Shown here piece by piece: positions 22,962 through 33,131 of a stretch of 64,000 nucleotides of DNA. Origin of the DNA: Parastagonospora avenae f. sp. tritici 18332-5. Its lineage: Eukaryota > Ascomycota > Dothideomycetes > Pleosporales > Phaeosphaeriaceae. Position 1 is the stretch's first letter. The number at the start of each line of letters is the position of its first letter. The DNA lies in NCBI GenBank assembly GCA_022559985.1, contig JAFJTR010000003.1:434001-498000 (forward strand), in the 5' to 3' direction. Under the pieces are notes generated by a model. The model was given only the letters and a program-made list of their open reading frames with translations, had not been told where the DNA came from and made no database searches. The translations under genes and the position numbers were made by a program.

Positions 22962-25235
22962 GTTGGACGGGCGTGCAGGCGGGCGAGCGAGCGTATAGGG
23001 TGAGTGGCTAACAGATGGTGGCTCCTATGGGCGGGCCAGGGCAATGGTGCGATGGCGTGCGATGTGCGATGTTGGTAAACGAGTGTTGTGGTCGGGCTGC
23101 GGAACGCAATGGGGGAAGAATTCCTGCAAAGGGAGCGGCCTGCGGGTGCCCTGCAACGGTGACGGCGGCGGTGACGGGGCAACAAGAAGCTTGGCTGTGC
23201 AGGCTGCGAATACAAAGAAGTATCCTCCGGTAGCAGTACCTGTGAAAAAGCCGACGGGCAAAAGCTGCTGGTTATTGCTGCTGGTGTCGAGGACAGAAAC
23301 GAGCGAGGGCGGCAGAGAAGAAGTGGTTCCACGTTCGCGTTCGCAGAGGACGCCTGCTTCGCTCCTGGGCCAAACGGGGGGCGTTGCCAGGATAGGCAGT
23401 CTCGACCAGGAACGCGCCAGCAACCCTGAACACGCTTGGCGCACGCTGAAGCACACCTCACCTGTCAGGAACAGACGGAAGGTTCGAGTCGGGATGCGGA
23501 TGGGATGGATACAGGCTTTGGCAGCATGTGAGTGTGTGTGTCAATGTGAAGGTAGATGGAGAGTGAAGGCACGCGACAGGTCAAGTGAATTGTGCACGCT
23601 GCTGAGAGAATGGGAATGAGAAGGAGAATCAGAATGCGGCGGGCTGGCAGCTCTGGTCCCTGACTGGCTCCACTGCCTCTCAGGAGTGAAGATCTCGAAG
23701 CTCGCCCAAGACGCGGCCAATGGGCCTCTGCAGCGCTTGGGTGCGGCGACTCTTGGTGCTGCCGCTTACGCACTCATGCGGGATGGCTTGCTAAAATTAT
23801 GGTGGCTAATACCACCCTCGTAGCTCCAACGGCTGCAAGCCCTGCTCAACAGGAGATGGCCGTCGTCGTAGGTGCATGCAGGCGGTTGTGAATAGCGATA
23901 GGCGTATGCAAGCTCGTGAGCACACTGAGATGCTGCTGTACATACACAGTACATCCACACCTAGGTACCACTGTTGATCAACCCCAACGGCAGCCACCGC
24001 CCATCCCATGTGCAGATGCGCATCTGCACAGCCAGTCTTCGAAACGCCCCCGAGATTGCAAACAGACCTGCTTGGCCCTCCAATTCTCAACGAGCCTGTC
24101 CGTCATGCGCCGCCATTGAAAGCCAGCGACCCTGGCTCCTGGCAGCACCGCCCGTTTGACAATCGGCCCTCGAGCCAGCCCACCGCTGTCAACGCGACCG
24201 CTCCTCGTCGTCCCACATGCACGACACAAGTCTGTTTCCCAAGAAACACAATCCCACCAAAAGCGCCCCAGTATTTCACTTCTCGCTTCTGCAACTCAAT
24301 CTCATTCGAAGCCCTCGCTCGCGTGCTAGCCTGGCAAAGAGTGAGATGGGCGATAGATTACGCGTCGCACCGCAAATAATTAACCCTCCCTGCCCAGCCC
24401 TCTGCATCGGTCTTCCTTGCCGAATACGCCCAGTGCTCGCCTTTATCGATATCTCGGAATAGAGCCACCATGCCTCGCAAGTGCATATTGCTCCGTTAGT
24501 CAGTCTCGTATTTTGGCCTGGGCCTCATGTCTGTGAAGGATAAGGATAGCTATCGTATCGTGGCGGGCAGATCCGCCACCGCTTCTTGAATCCTGAATCC
24601 GCATCCTGTACTTCCATCGCTCGCATTCCGACGCCTTCTAGAAGCGCGCGTCGACATGCGTCATGTGAGTGTAGTCTGAACTCTAAGTTTAACGGCCCTC
24701 GTCGCCTTGTTCTCATCAAGTACAGCATAAGCATGATTATTAGCACGACATCTCAAAATACCATGCGCTGCGCCCCCTTCTTCGCCTTACCCGCCAAGTG
24801 CGCGCCGAAATTGAGACGAGGTAGCGGCCGTACCGAGATGATCCCGTGATTGGGCCTCTCCTTTTACCTCACCCGCGAATCAGAGCACGCCATGGCTGGC
24901 GTAGGGCTGAGTTGGTGTGAATGCAAGCTGAAGGTTATCGATAGCTCGCGTGCGAGAGAGCTGACAGTGCAAGGCTGCCCTTGGTGAGCTCCGTTTCGTA
25001 ATCGCGGTCCGCGGAACTGACATGAGTGATCTGCTGCGGAATGGTGATCACTTGGTCTGGCTAAGGGTGAAGCACGACGTCCGTGCGCCGTGGTCAAGTT
25101 TGCACATCGTCATCGAGGACATTAACGTTCAACTGATCGTTTGGGATGTCTTCGTAGTATCGTGGGATTGTTGGTAAACAGATGCTTCATAACATTGCAT
25201 GCATGTTTCCTCTGGAGTCGGCTTGCGTGCCCCTA
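22962..25235. other. Gene-poor region of 2.3 kb with a perfect palindrome
   Basis: It contains the upstream region of the Kre6/Skn1 gene and the 3' side of the next leftward gene. Open frames up to 191 codons occur in the GC-rich first part but show no domain, and frames overlap on both strands. A 22-bp perfect palindrome lies at 24009-24030. Confidence 0.5.
24009..24030. repeat. Perfect 22-bp palindrome
   Basis: TGTGCAGATGC is followed directly by its reverse complement GCATCTGCACA with no spacer. It could be a symmetric protein-binding site or a cruciform-forming sequence. It is about 1.05 kb upstream of the Kre6/Skn1 start. Confidence 0.9.
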
Positions 25236-25759
25236 TCACGACTCTACGCTCAGTGCCTTCAACCCCACAACCCGTCCATCCCTCTCGTCCACTGCAACGA
25301 CATAGTACTCCGCCCTTGTCCCATCAATCTGCACCTTAAACACCTTGATATCCCCGTTCCCTGCAGCTTTCACTGCATCGATGACCTTCTTATACTGGTT
25401 CTCGAACGCTGTGCCCTTGACCTCTTCCACATCCTTGTCGCCGCCTAGTAGTTCCTTGAGATCACCTGTGAAATTGTCAGCCATGCCATTGTATACCTTA
25501 CCAGACGGTACTTGGGGAGACAAGTGTGTATCATACCAGCTGATATCGAGCTCCCACTGTACTTCAGCGCCACAGGCTCGAACGGCTCGTCTGCATCGCT
25601 GACGTAGTACTCCTCTACCTTCTCAAGTGCTTGTGGTACTGCCGTGTCTACGCTCTTCGTGCCATAGCTCTTCTTGCTCGAGCTGCTTTGCTGTTGTGCG
25701 GAGCCGGTGTCTTGGTTCGCTTTGTCGAGGAAGGAGGCGTAGTCTGCGTCAGAAGACAT
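25236..25759 (-). CDS. Small protein of unknown function, 150 residues
   Basis: Exons 25759-25537 and 25465-25236; the 71-nt intron is GTATGA..CACAG and phase is kept (G + GT gives Gly). The N-terminal half is Ser/Gln-rich (SAQQQSSSSKKS), and the second half is well ordered: ALEKVEEYYVSDADEPFEPV, then ENQYKKVIDAVKAAGNGDIK and VFKVQIDGTRAEYYVVAVD, a likely alpha/beta domain. The frame stays open upstream of MSSDAD for another 94 codons with two further Met codons. That extension is rich in Arg/Ser/Thr and nearly free of acidic residues, so a mitochondrial presequence starting near 25978 is possible. I do not recognise the family. Confidence 0.75.
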
Positions 25760-26652
25760 GCTGCGCGTGGAGGGAGTGCTTCTTGTGGTACGAAGGATGG
25801 TGGTCGAGATCTGAGAGGTGCGTTGTATTGTGCAGCGCGCTGGCGAGCGTGTAGTGGAGACTGAAAAGTTGTGCTTGGTATTTGTGTGATGTAGGAGGTA
25901 AGTGCTATTCGTTGGCAAGATTCGGTGCCTGTATAGTATGCGGGGCACTGCGCGTGGTGAAAGTAATGGCAGATGCATGGCTTGAAGCTTGCTATGACGC
26001 AACTCACGAGCTGCAGGGCAGGTGCGATGCGGGCAAATCAAGAATGCACCCCACCATAACCTTCACGCCTCACTGCAAGTCGGATTTGGTGGACCAATGA
26101 CAGCTATCCCATGATGACGAAGTAGTCACGCGCTCGCACTGCTTCAAAATACTATGTAATGCCGTGAAGAATGTATGTACATCCCTCTCAAGCTACACAG
26201 CTCTTCTCGATGTCAAGATAGCATCCTGTGAGCGCAAGACATCCTGGAACAGTGTACATGTGGCAAGGCAGCCATAGTTCTCGCCGTCTGACACTTGCTC
26301 CAAGACCAACATGTCTAATGAGCTGTCCAAATCAGCACTCTTCTAAAGAATGATAATGCAACGTCACGCAAGTTCAAAACGATACGCGCAAAGTTGAGAC
26401 ACAAGCAGCTAGATTTCATGATGCAGCCGTGCAGAAAGCCGAATGTACATTTGCGCCATGGATATGCTCCCTTCATCCCAAAGTGTGGGATCCTCTCGCG
26501 GCCGGAGAACGTGCCGTGGCTACATCCTTCGCATATCGCGATCCCCACTCGCTCTGATCCGAGTCCATAGCCATCCCGAGAAACCCGAATCCATGACCGA
26601 AAATCTTTAGCTCATCGTGCTCGTTCCAAACGCCCTGCTTTCATAAATTGGC
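25760..26652. other. Intergenic region
   Basis: 893 bases between two leftward genes: the 3' UTR of eS30 on the right and the promoter or leader of the small protein on the left. No separate gene is supported. Confidence 0.5.
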
Positions 26653-27084
26653 TTATGAAGTGGGGTTGGGGTTCATCTGTTCCTGATCAGCATGTGCGCT
26701 TGTGTCAAAATGCCTCATCGCTACTGACCTTCCTCTTGCCACCGGTCATGGTGACGTTGACGAAGCGGCGGGTGTAAGTGAGTCTCTTCTTGGCGCGGCC
26801 CTTGGGAGTCTTCTTCTTCTCCTGGGGCTCAACCTGTTGCCAATATGTCAGCCTCCATTATTTTCGGGTCGCTCGAGGCGTGAATTGTGGTGTATATCGC
26901 GATCGTGGCAGTAGTCATTCCGATGTGATGCGCAGGAGACAGTATGATTGTTCGGATGGGGATGGGCTTACCTTGGCTACCAGATGTTAGCTGCTGATGT
27001 TTCCTGTTTCATGGGGGATATATGCTTACGAGTCTGAGACTTGACCTTTCCAGCACGAGCGAGGGATCCGTGAACCTTACCCAT
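26653..27084 (-). CDS. RPS30: Ribosomal protein eS30 (40S subunit)
   Basis: Four exons (27084-27030, 26976-26972, 26833-26729, 26676-26653) give 62 residues, the normal eS30 size. The protein begins MGKVHGSLARAGKVKSQT and continues PKVEPQEKKKTPKGRAKKRL, then TRRFVNVTMTGGKRKMNPNP. Exon 2 is only five nucleotides, CCAAG, supplying the end of the Pro codon and Lys. It is flanked by TAG on its 5' side and GTAAGC on its 3' side. Introns are 53, 138 and 52 nt. Unlike animal FAU there is no ubiquitin-like fusion: the start Met directly precedes GKVHG. It belongs to the small ribosomal subunit in the cytosol. Confidence 0.96.
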
Positions 27085-27899
27085 GATTGTGGTGAATGGG
27101 TTTGATGAGTTTGGAGTTTTATCGACGGGGTTTTCTGTGTGGCAAAGTCCAGTTAGCGGTCTTGTTTCGAGCGTCGAATTTGGGAATGGCGGATTTTCGA
27201 CATCGGAGTGTGTAGAGCGTGAAATTTGAAGGAGATCGGGCAGTTGGGTACGTACAGTTTGCGGTGGCGGTCGGTGGTGTCGATGACTCTGAACGGCTAT
27301 GAGGAGGTGATTTCGACGCGGAAGGTGTGGACGAGCGGCTAACCGAGATCACGTGCGTACGCTAGCTTGGCGGCAACTTTATCCTGGAAGAACCGCTTTA
27401 AGTCAATCAAACTCATTGTAAGAATAACAATGATAACAGAGAACAGATCAAGTGTTTAAGGAGATTCAGGAATTTTGATTCGCTTTCCGCCATCGCATCT
27501 CAATGAGCGAGTGCATGCTGAAATCCACAAGCCACGCTCTTGGCGGCGATCCATCAGATAAGATAATGCAAGAACACGAGAGGTTACCGCATGCTTATGA
27601 CCCCACAACTGCTCCGACAATGTAGAAGCTACAGCTGTACCTCTTTTCACGTCATGCAACACGTGAATATTTAGTATCAGAAGAACCCATAAGCTCACCA
27701 TCAACTTCCAAGAAATTAGGCTTAACCGCGGCCGGTTATTCCCGTCTTCAGACCGTGTGATGTGTTCGACATCTCACGTCTCGGTTGGACTTCACTGTTT
27801 GCTAACAACACCACTCCACTGACACGCATCACCGCTCACCACAGCTCACAGCAGCTCTCAATACCTTACTCTAGCTCTCTACATACAGAATCTGCGAAG
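27085..27899. promoter_or_regulatory. Divergent region, eS30 / CREG-like gene
   Basis: 815 bases between divergent start codons, holding both promoters. The eS30-proximal part has T-rich stretches expected of a ribosomal-protein promoter, but no site can be named with confidence. A frame open from 27762 runs into the CREG-like start and is probably leader. Confidence 0.45.
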
Positions 27900-28649
27900 A
27901 TGTACCTCAAATCAGGCACCTTCCTTTCCCTGGCTGCCACAACCTCCGCCTTCAACCTCCCCTCTCCTAAGCATTTCTTCTCCAACCCCGACGCATCCGC
28001 CGCCGACTTCAATATCCCCACCGTCCACGAATCCGCCGTCCAAGCTCGTCGTATCCTGCGCCTCGAATCCATCGGCACGCTCTCCACCATCTTCCCCAGC
28101 ACACCGCACGCCACGGAGCGCCGCCCAAGCGATGTCGCCGGCGCCCCAGTCGGGTTGATGGACTACTACGGCGACTGCGAACCTGAGACTGGAAATCCCA
28201 CGATCCTCGCAATCACAATCGCCACGAGCTTCAAGAACGTGGATGCAGGCAGCAACATCACGCTGAGTCTGCGGTGGCACCCGCAGGACTCGACGTGGCG
28301 TAGCCCTGCTTCCCTCCCACGCTTCAGTCTGATCGGACGGCTGGAGGATCTGACTTCAGACGACTTGAAGGCCAACCCGCTGGTGCCGGCTTGCTACCTC
28401 AAGTACCACCCGGACGCTGCGGCGTGGTTGCCTGGAAATAGAATTCATCAGAGCAAATGGGTGAGGCTGGTGGTTGAAGAGGTGTATTGGATTGGCGGCT
28501 TTGGCGATAGGGCGTATATTGGATGGATCCCAAAGGATGAGTGGAATGGCGTCACGAAGGAGGAGATTGAGAGCATTAGGCTGCCGGGTGAGAAGAAGGG
28601 GTGGGGTGGATGGAGAGAGTGGGTTGGTTTGGGCCAGATTGAGCTCTGA
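27900..28649 (+). CDS. Secreted CREG-like protein (FMN-binding split-barrel fold)
   Basis: Single exon, 249 residues from MYLKSG. A signal peptide is visible (MYLKSGTFLSLAATTSAF). The body matches the CREG/pyridoxamine-oxidase-like split barrel: VQARRILRLESIGTLSTIF, PVGLMDYYGDCEPETGNP, NITLSLRW, PRFSLIGRLEDL, CYLKYHPDAAAWLP, VRLVVEEVYWIGGFGDRAYI. CREG proteins are secreted glycoproteins; fungal members have no settled role. One N-glycosylation sequon (NIT) is present. The frame starts 46 codons earlier at 27762, but the region before MYLKSG looks like a CT-rich leader. Confidence 0.85.
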   Translation: MYLKSGTFLSLAATTSAFNLPSPKHFFSNPDASAADFNIPTVHESAVQARRILRLESIGTLSTIFPSTPHATERRPSDVAGAPVGLMDYYGDCEPETGNPTILAITIATSFKNVDAGSNITLSLRWHPQDSTWRSPASLPRFSLIGRLEDLTSDDLKANPLVPACYLKYHPDAAAWLPGNRIHQSKWVRLVVEEVYWIGGFGDRAYIGWIPKDEWNGVTKEEIESIRLPGEKKGWGGWREWVGLGQIEL

Positions 28650-28977
28650 GCTGTAGGCACGACGCAGGCCTTCGGTCTATGAAGGAAAATGAACGGTGGT
28701 TTTGAATGGTTAGGATTTTTACTCGACGACATGGTCCTGTGTCCAGCTTCAGGCAGCCCCGTCGCTTTCCGGCGAAGGTGAGAATATGCAGTCTTGCATG
28801 TGTTGTATGACATGGGTAAGCGCAAGATTTGGCGTACGGTAAATCTTGAATGTAGCATGCAGATATCAATTGTATTGAAGTTTTGGACTTATTCTTTACT
28901 TTAGGACCGTATTCCATTTTTGATTTGACTTTTGAGTCTGCACCATGTCTATATGGGCATTTTGCTAGCTGCTTCCT
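28650..28977. other. Short convergent intergenic region
   Basis: 328 bases between the CREG-like stop and the methylcitrate synthase stop, AT-rich toward the middle. It holds two 3' UTRs and nothing else visible. Confidence 0.5.
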
Positions 28978-30611
28978 CTATGCGCCTACCTGGTTAAGGA
29001 TGCCCTGGAGGTTGATGGACTTGGGGCGCTCAATGGGTAGACCCAGTGCTCGGTCCCAAATGAGTTGCGCAAGAGGGCCGAGACCACGGCTGACACCGAA
29101 TGTCGCGGTGTAATACAGGGTCTCTGTGAATCCGTAGTGGTGGAACAGGACACCGGAGGAGGAGTCGACGTTGGGGTAGGGATTCTTGGTCTGTATTTTG
29201 GTTAGCACTGGTACATATAAGTGACTAAGATATCCGCGTACCTTTCCGTGCTCAGTAAGCACACCAGGGGCGACTTCAGAGTTCTTCTTGACGAGCTGGT
29301 AGACAGGGTTCGTCGCAATATCAGGTCGAGCATTGGCAAAGTCCATCAGAGCCTCGAAACGCGGGTCAGGCTTCCTCAGCACAGCGTGGCCGTAACCGGG
29401 AATGACACGACCGGACTTGAGTACACTCCAAAGGAAGTCGGTGACATCCTTGTCTGAGAACTTCGTACCGACAGTCTTCTGCATGTCGATGATGAAGCGG
29501 AGCACTTCCTGGGCGGCCAGACCGTGAAGAGGTCCAGCAAGGCCCTGCAGACCGGCACTGTAGCTGAGGAAGGGGTCACTGAGCGCAGATCCGACCAAGT
29601 GAGTAGTGTGCGCAGAGACGTTACCACCTTCGTGGTCACCGTGCAGAGCAAGATACAGACGGAGAAGATCTTGGAAACCCTCGTTCTCCTTGCCGGACTT
29701 GCCCAGCATGGCAGCAAAGTTGTAGGCCCAATCCTGCTCTAGGTCGACCTGGGCTGGGAGGGCACCTCCGCCGCGGTACGCATTCTGGTAGATCTTCGCA
29801 GCGATGGTTGGCAGCTTTGCGAGCAAGCTGATGCTGTCGTCAAAAGTCGGCTCCCAGTAATCAGCCTTGTTGATTCCCTTCTCATACGCCTTTGCGAACT
29901 TCGACTCGTAGTTCAATGCTGAAACGGCGCATGCAAATTGTGTCATCGGATGGAGGTCCTTTGGGAAGTCGTCAAGCATCTTCTCAACGAACTTGGGGAT
30001 GCCGGCCTTCTCGGCAAGCTCGCGCGAGAGAACGCGAGTTTGTGATACGGAAGGAACCTCTCCTGTGAGAAGCAGCCAGAACATAGCTTCGGGAAGCATT
30101 TCAGTGCCTGAGGTGCCCTTGGGAAGCTCCTTTTGGCAGTCCTTGATGGTCTTTCCATGGAAGCGGATGCCCTCGTTGGCGTCGAGAACTGAGCCCTCCC
30201 AGACCATAGCCTTCAGGCCTCTACGCCGCTGTTAGATTGTACTTTGTAATTCAATTCAACTTTGCATACCTCATTCCACCAAGGGCATTCTCAACCTTAA
30301 CATCGCCGAGCTTCTTGTCGGCCTGCGCCTTGACCTTCTTGAGAAGTTCGCGCTTCGCGGGCAGAACTTTCTTGAAGGTTTCCTTGAGATCCGGCTCCGA
30401 GGAAGAAGAGTAGCTGCATGCTTGGACTAGCAAACAGATTGTTAATGCTGGTCGTTAAGCTCGAAATTGATCAACCGCATACCAGAGGCAAAGGGGCGCG
30501 CTGCCGAAGGCTGTAAGGAGTTCAATTAGCACCAGAGTGAATGTGACAACTTTTTTCGCGTACCTTAGCCGCGCGCAGAGCGCGTGAAGCAGTTCGTGCA
30601 CTCGAGGACAT
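28978..30611 (-). CDS. mcsA: 2-methylcitrate synthase, mitochondrial
   Basis: Five exons (30611-30564, 30510-30483, 30426-30270, 30220-29242, 29190-28978) give 474 residues. It condenses propionyl-CoA with oxaloacetate, the first step of the methylcitrate cycle in the mitochondrion, and usually also accepts acetyl-CoA. The N-terminus is a presequence (MSSSARTASRALRAAK). Catalytic citrate-synthase-fold blocks are GPLHGLAAQEVL and GYGHAVLRKPDPRFEALMDF. Features I associate with fungal methylcitrate rather than citrate synthase are VENALGGMRGLKAMVWEGS, GKTIKDCQKELPKG and LPIERPKSINLQG. The neighbour is methylisocitrate lyase, which supports this reading. The first three introns all fall within the first 80 codons. 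Ordinary citrate synthase is the alternative. Confidence 0.9.
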
Positions 30612-31146
30612 AGTTGTGAGGGGTAGCTGGGGTAGGGGATTGCGGGGAAAGCAATTGTTCCAGATCTCTACACTGCACTGTAGCAAACTTCAATTATGAA
30701 TTGGCTTTACACAGAACCGGATACGTTGTGAGAAGCAGAAGCAAGGAAAGAAAATAGGACGGCAATCCTCGGCGGTCAGTTTTCACAAGGCACGCGTTGG
30801 CCGTCCATGCGAGCGCGACGTCAAAGGTACCGAGGGGCAGTACTGGAAGACGCCTAGCGCACGTTTATCCTCGGCTTGTCCGGGGAAGAGGAGAAGCATT
30901 GCCGCAGAGCATGATGGAAGCAAACCGGCAGCCACTGGCCATTTGATGTACTGAACAGCTCTCGGTCCGCGTGCGAGAAGAGAAGAGAAAAGACGCTGAG
31001 TCGAGGCGCGTGGTGAACATCGTCACCGACCTCGGAAGTTCGCCGAGCTCTGGCAACCGCTTACCAACACCCCTCTACTAAAATTCCTTGACAGTGAAGA
31101 AGTAGGCTCTGCTGGCTGGAGGCCTGTTCTCCCACATACACACACG
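30612..31146. promoter_or_regulatory. Shared divergent promoter of mcsA and mclA
   Basis: 535 bases separate the two start codons. SYGGRG motifs, the consensus of the carbon-catabolite repressor CreA, occur as CTGGGG (30627-30632), GCGGGG (30642-30647) and CCGGGG (30880-30885). A CGG-N5-CCG inverted triplet, the style of site used by Zn(II)2Cys6 regulators, lies at 30872-30882. ATCCTCGGC appears twice (30766-30774 and 30867-30875). Such short motifs arise by chance; co-regulation and glucose repression are inferences. Confidence 0.5.
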
Positions 31147-33059
31147 ATGCTGCGAACAGTGTCACGATCAGTCGCGTGCCAGAGCCGCTCTCTGCGAACA
31201 TCGAGCCGAACACCACAGCTTCTGCGCCCACTCTCCACAACGGCATACCGCATGTCCAGTTCCGCCTTAAAAGCCGTAGACCCTCCAGTATCAGCATCAC
31301 TACCTGGCGATTCGTTCCAATTGCTACCGGAAGCATCGAAAGCAGGCCAAGCTGAAGATGCGCTCTTCGATGAGCAAGTGCAGGCTGTGAGGGATTGGTG
31401 GGCGTCCCCACGATACAAGGGCATCAAGCGACCATACTCAGAGGAGGATGTAGTCAGCAAGCGTGGTGCGCTCCAGCAGACATATCCCAGCTCCCTGATG
31501 GCACGGAAGCTCTTCAACCTGCTCGAGGAGAAGGCAGCCAAGGGCGAGCCGGTACATACCAGTGCGTCTACTCTAGTTCTGATAGCTAGAACAATGACTG
31601 ATCATATTACCTTGAATTTCAGTGGGTGCCATTGACCCTATACAAATGTCCCAGCAAGCCCCGAACCAGGAAGTGCTTTACATCTCGGGATGGGCATGTT
31701 CGTCTGTACTCACGACCACGAACGAGGTCTCCGCCGACTTTGGTGACTACCCATACAACACGGTACCGAACCAGGTCCAGCGAATGTTCAAGGCACAGCA
31801 ACTACACGATCGCAAGAACTGGGACAACAGGCGGAAGATGAGCGCTGAGGAGCGTGCAAAGACACCTTACCTGGACTACATGCGACCCATTATCGCTGAT
31901 GGAGACACTGGGTATGTTAGATTGGCGTTGAAACTATAGCAATACACTGACATCCTACAGCCATGGAGGTCTCTCGGCCGTCATCAAGCTCGCGAAGCTC
32001 TTCGCTGAAAATGGTGCAGCTGGTGTCCACTTCGAAGACCAGCTCCACGGTGGGAAGAAGTGTGGACATCTTGCAGGAAAGGTTCTCGTGCCTGTCGGTG
32101 ATCACATCAACCGCCTCGTAGCCGCACGCTTCCAGTGGGACATGATGGGCTGCGAGAACCTCGTCATCGCAAGAACAGACTCAGAAAGTGGCAAGCTCAT
32201 CTCGAGCGCAGTTGATGTCCGGGACCACGAGTTCATCAAGGGAGTCACAGAAGAGTCGGAACCTCTCGCCGAGACTCTCCAAAACATGGAAGCTGCAGGT
32301 GCGCCAGGAAAGGAAATCGACGCATACGAAGCAGCATGGGTGAAGAAGCACAAGCTCGTCACCTTTGACGAAGCCGTCGTTCAACACCTCGAGAAAGAGG
32401 GAGCCTCTCAATCAACCATCGACGAATACCTCAACGAAACGCGCTCCAACGCCGACTACTCCCTCCTCAAGCGCCGCAAAGCGTCGGAAAAGTACACCAA
32501 GTCGCCCGTCTACTTCAACTGGGACATCCCCCGAACCCGCGAAGGCTTTTACCACTATAAAGCCGGCATGGCCGCCGCAACCAAGCGCGGCAAAGAATTT
32601 GCGCCCTACGCTGACCTCCTATGGGTCGAAACCGGCGACCCAAGCGTCGAGAAAGCCGCGAAGTTCGCCGGCGAAATCCGCCAACTCTACCCGGGCAAGA
32701 AATTCGTCTACAACCTGTCGCCCAGCTTCAACTGGATGGGCCAGGGCTTCAGCGAAGACGCACTCAAGTCGTTTGTCTGGGACTTGGCTAAGCACGGATT
32801 TGTATTCCAGCTTATCTCGCTGGCGGGCATTCATAGCACGGCGACGATTACGTGCGAGTTGTCGCGCGCGTTCAAGGATGAGGGCATGTTGGCGTATGTC
32901 AAGCTGGTGCAGGCGAGAGAGAAGGCGCTGGGTTGCGATGTACTCACACATCAGAAGTGGAGTGGGGCCGGGTATATTGATGGGATATTGGGGGCGATTC
33001 AGAGCGGGAGTTCGGGAAGTAAGAGTATGGGTGAGGGCAATACTGAGACAGGGTTCTAG
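31147..33059 (+). CDS. mclA: 2-methylisocitrate lyase, mitochondrial
   Basis: Exons 31147-31561, 31623-31911 and 31961-33059 give 600 residues. It cleaves 2-methylisocitrate to pyruvate and succinate, the last step of the methylcitrate cycle. A long Arg/Ser-rich presequence (MLRTVSRSVACQSRSLRTSS..) indicates mitochondrial import; glyoxylate-cycle isocitrate lyase lacks one. The ICL/PEPM superfamily active site is KKCGHLAGKVLVP, where isocitrate lyases have KKCGHM. Other blocks are SGWACSSV, GVHFEDQLHGGKKCGH, ENLVIARTDSESGKL, YNLSPSFNWMGQGFSED and LAGIHSTA. It is divergent from methylcitrate synthase. Isocitrate lyase is the main alternative but less likely for these reasons. Confidence 0.92.
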
Positions 33060-33131
33060 ACTCTGTTATGTAGGAAATATGTGACTGCTATGTATTACTG
33101 CTGGATTTGAGCTGGGATGTCTTAGTCTTTC

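Noticed and set aside
23044..23619. 191-codon rightward frame in the region upstream of the Kre6/Skn1 gene
   Set aside because: GC-rich region with overlapping frames on both strands and no family resemblance; more likely leader and promoter sequence.
26834..26971. snoRNA in the 138-nt eS30 intron
   Set aside because: No good box C and box D pair with terminal stem; the CTGA near the 3' end is the likely branch site.
28978..33059. Citrate synthase plus isocitrate lyase (glyoxylate cycle) reading of the pair
   Set aside because: Lyase has a mitochondrial presequence and KKCGHL rather than KKCGHM; synthase blocks fit the methylcitrate type.
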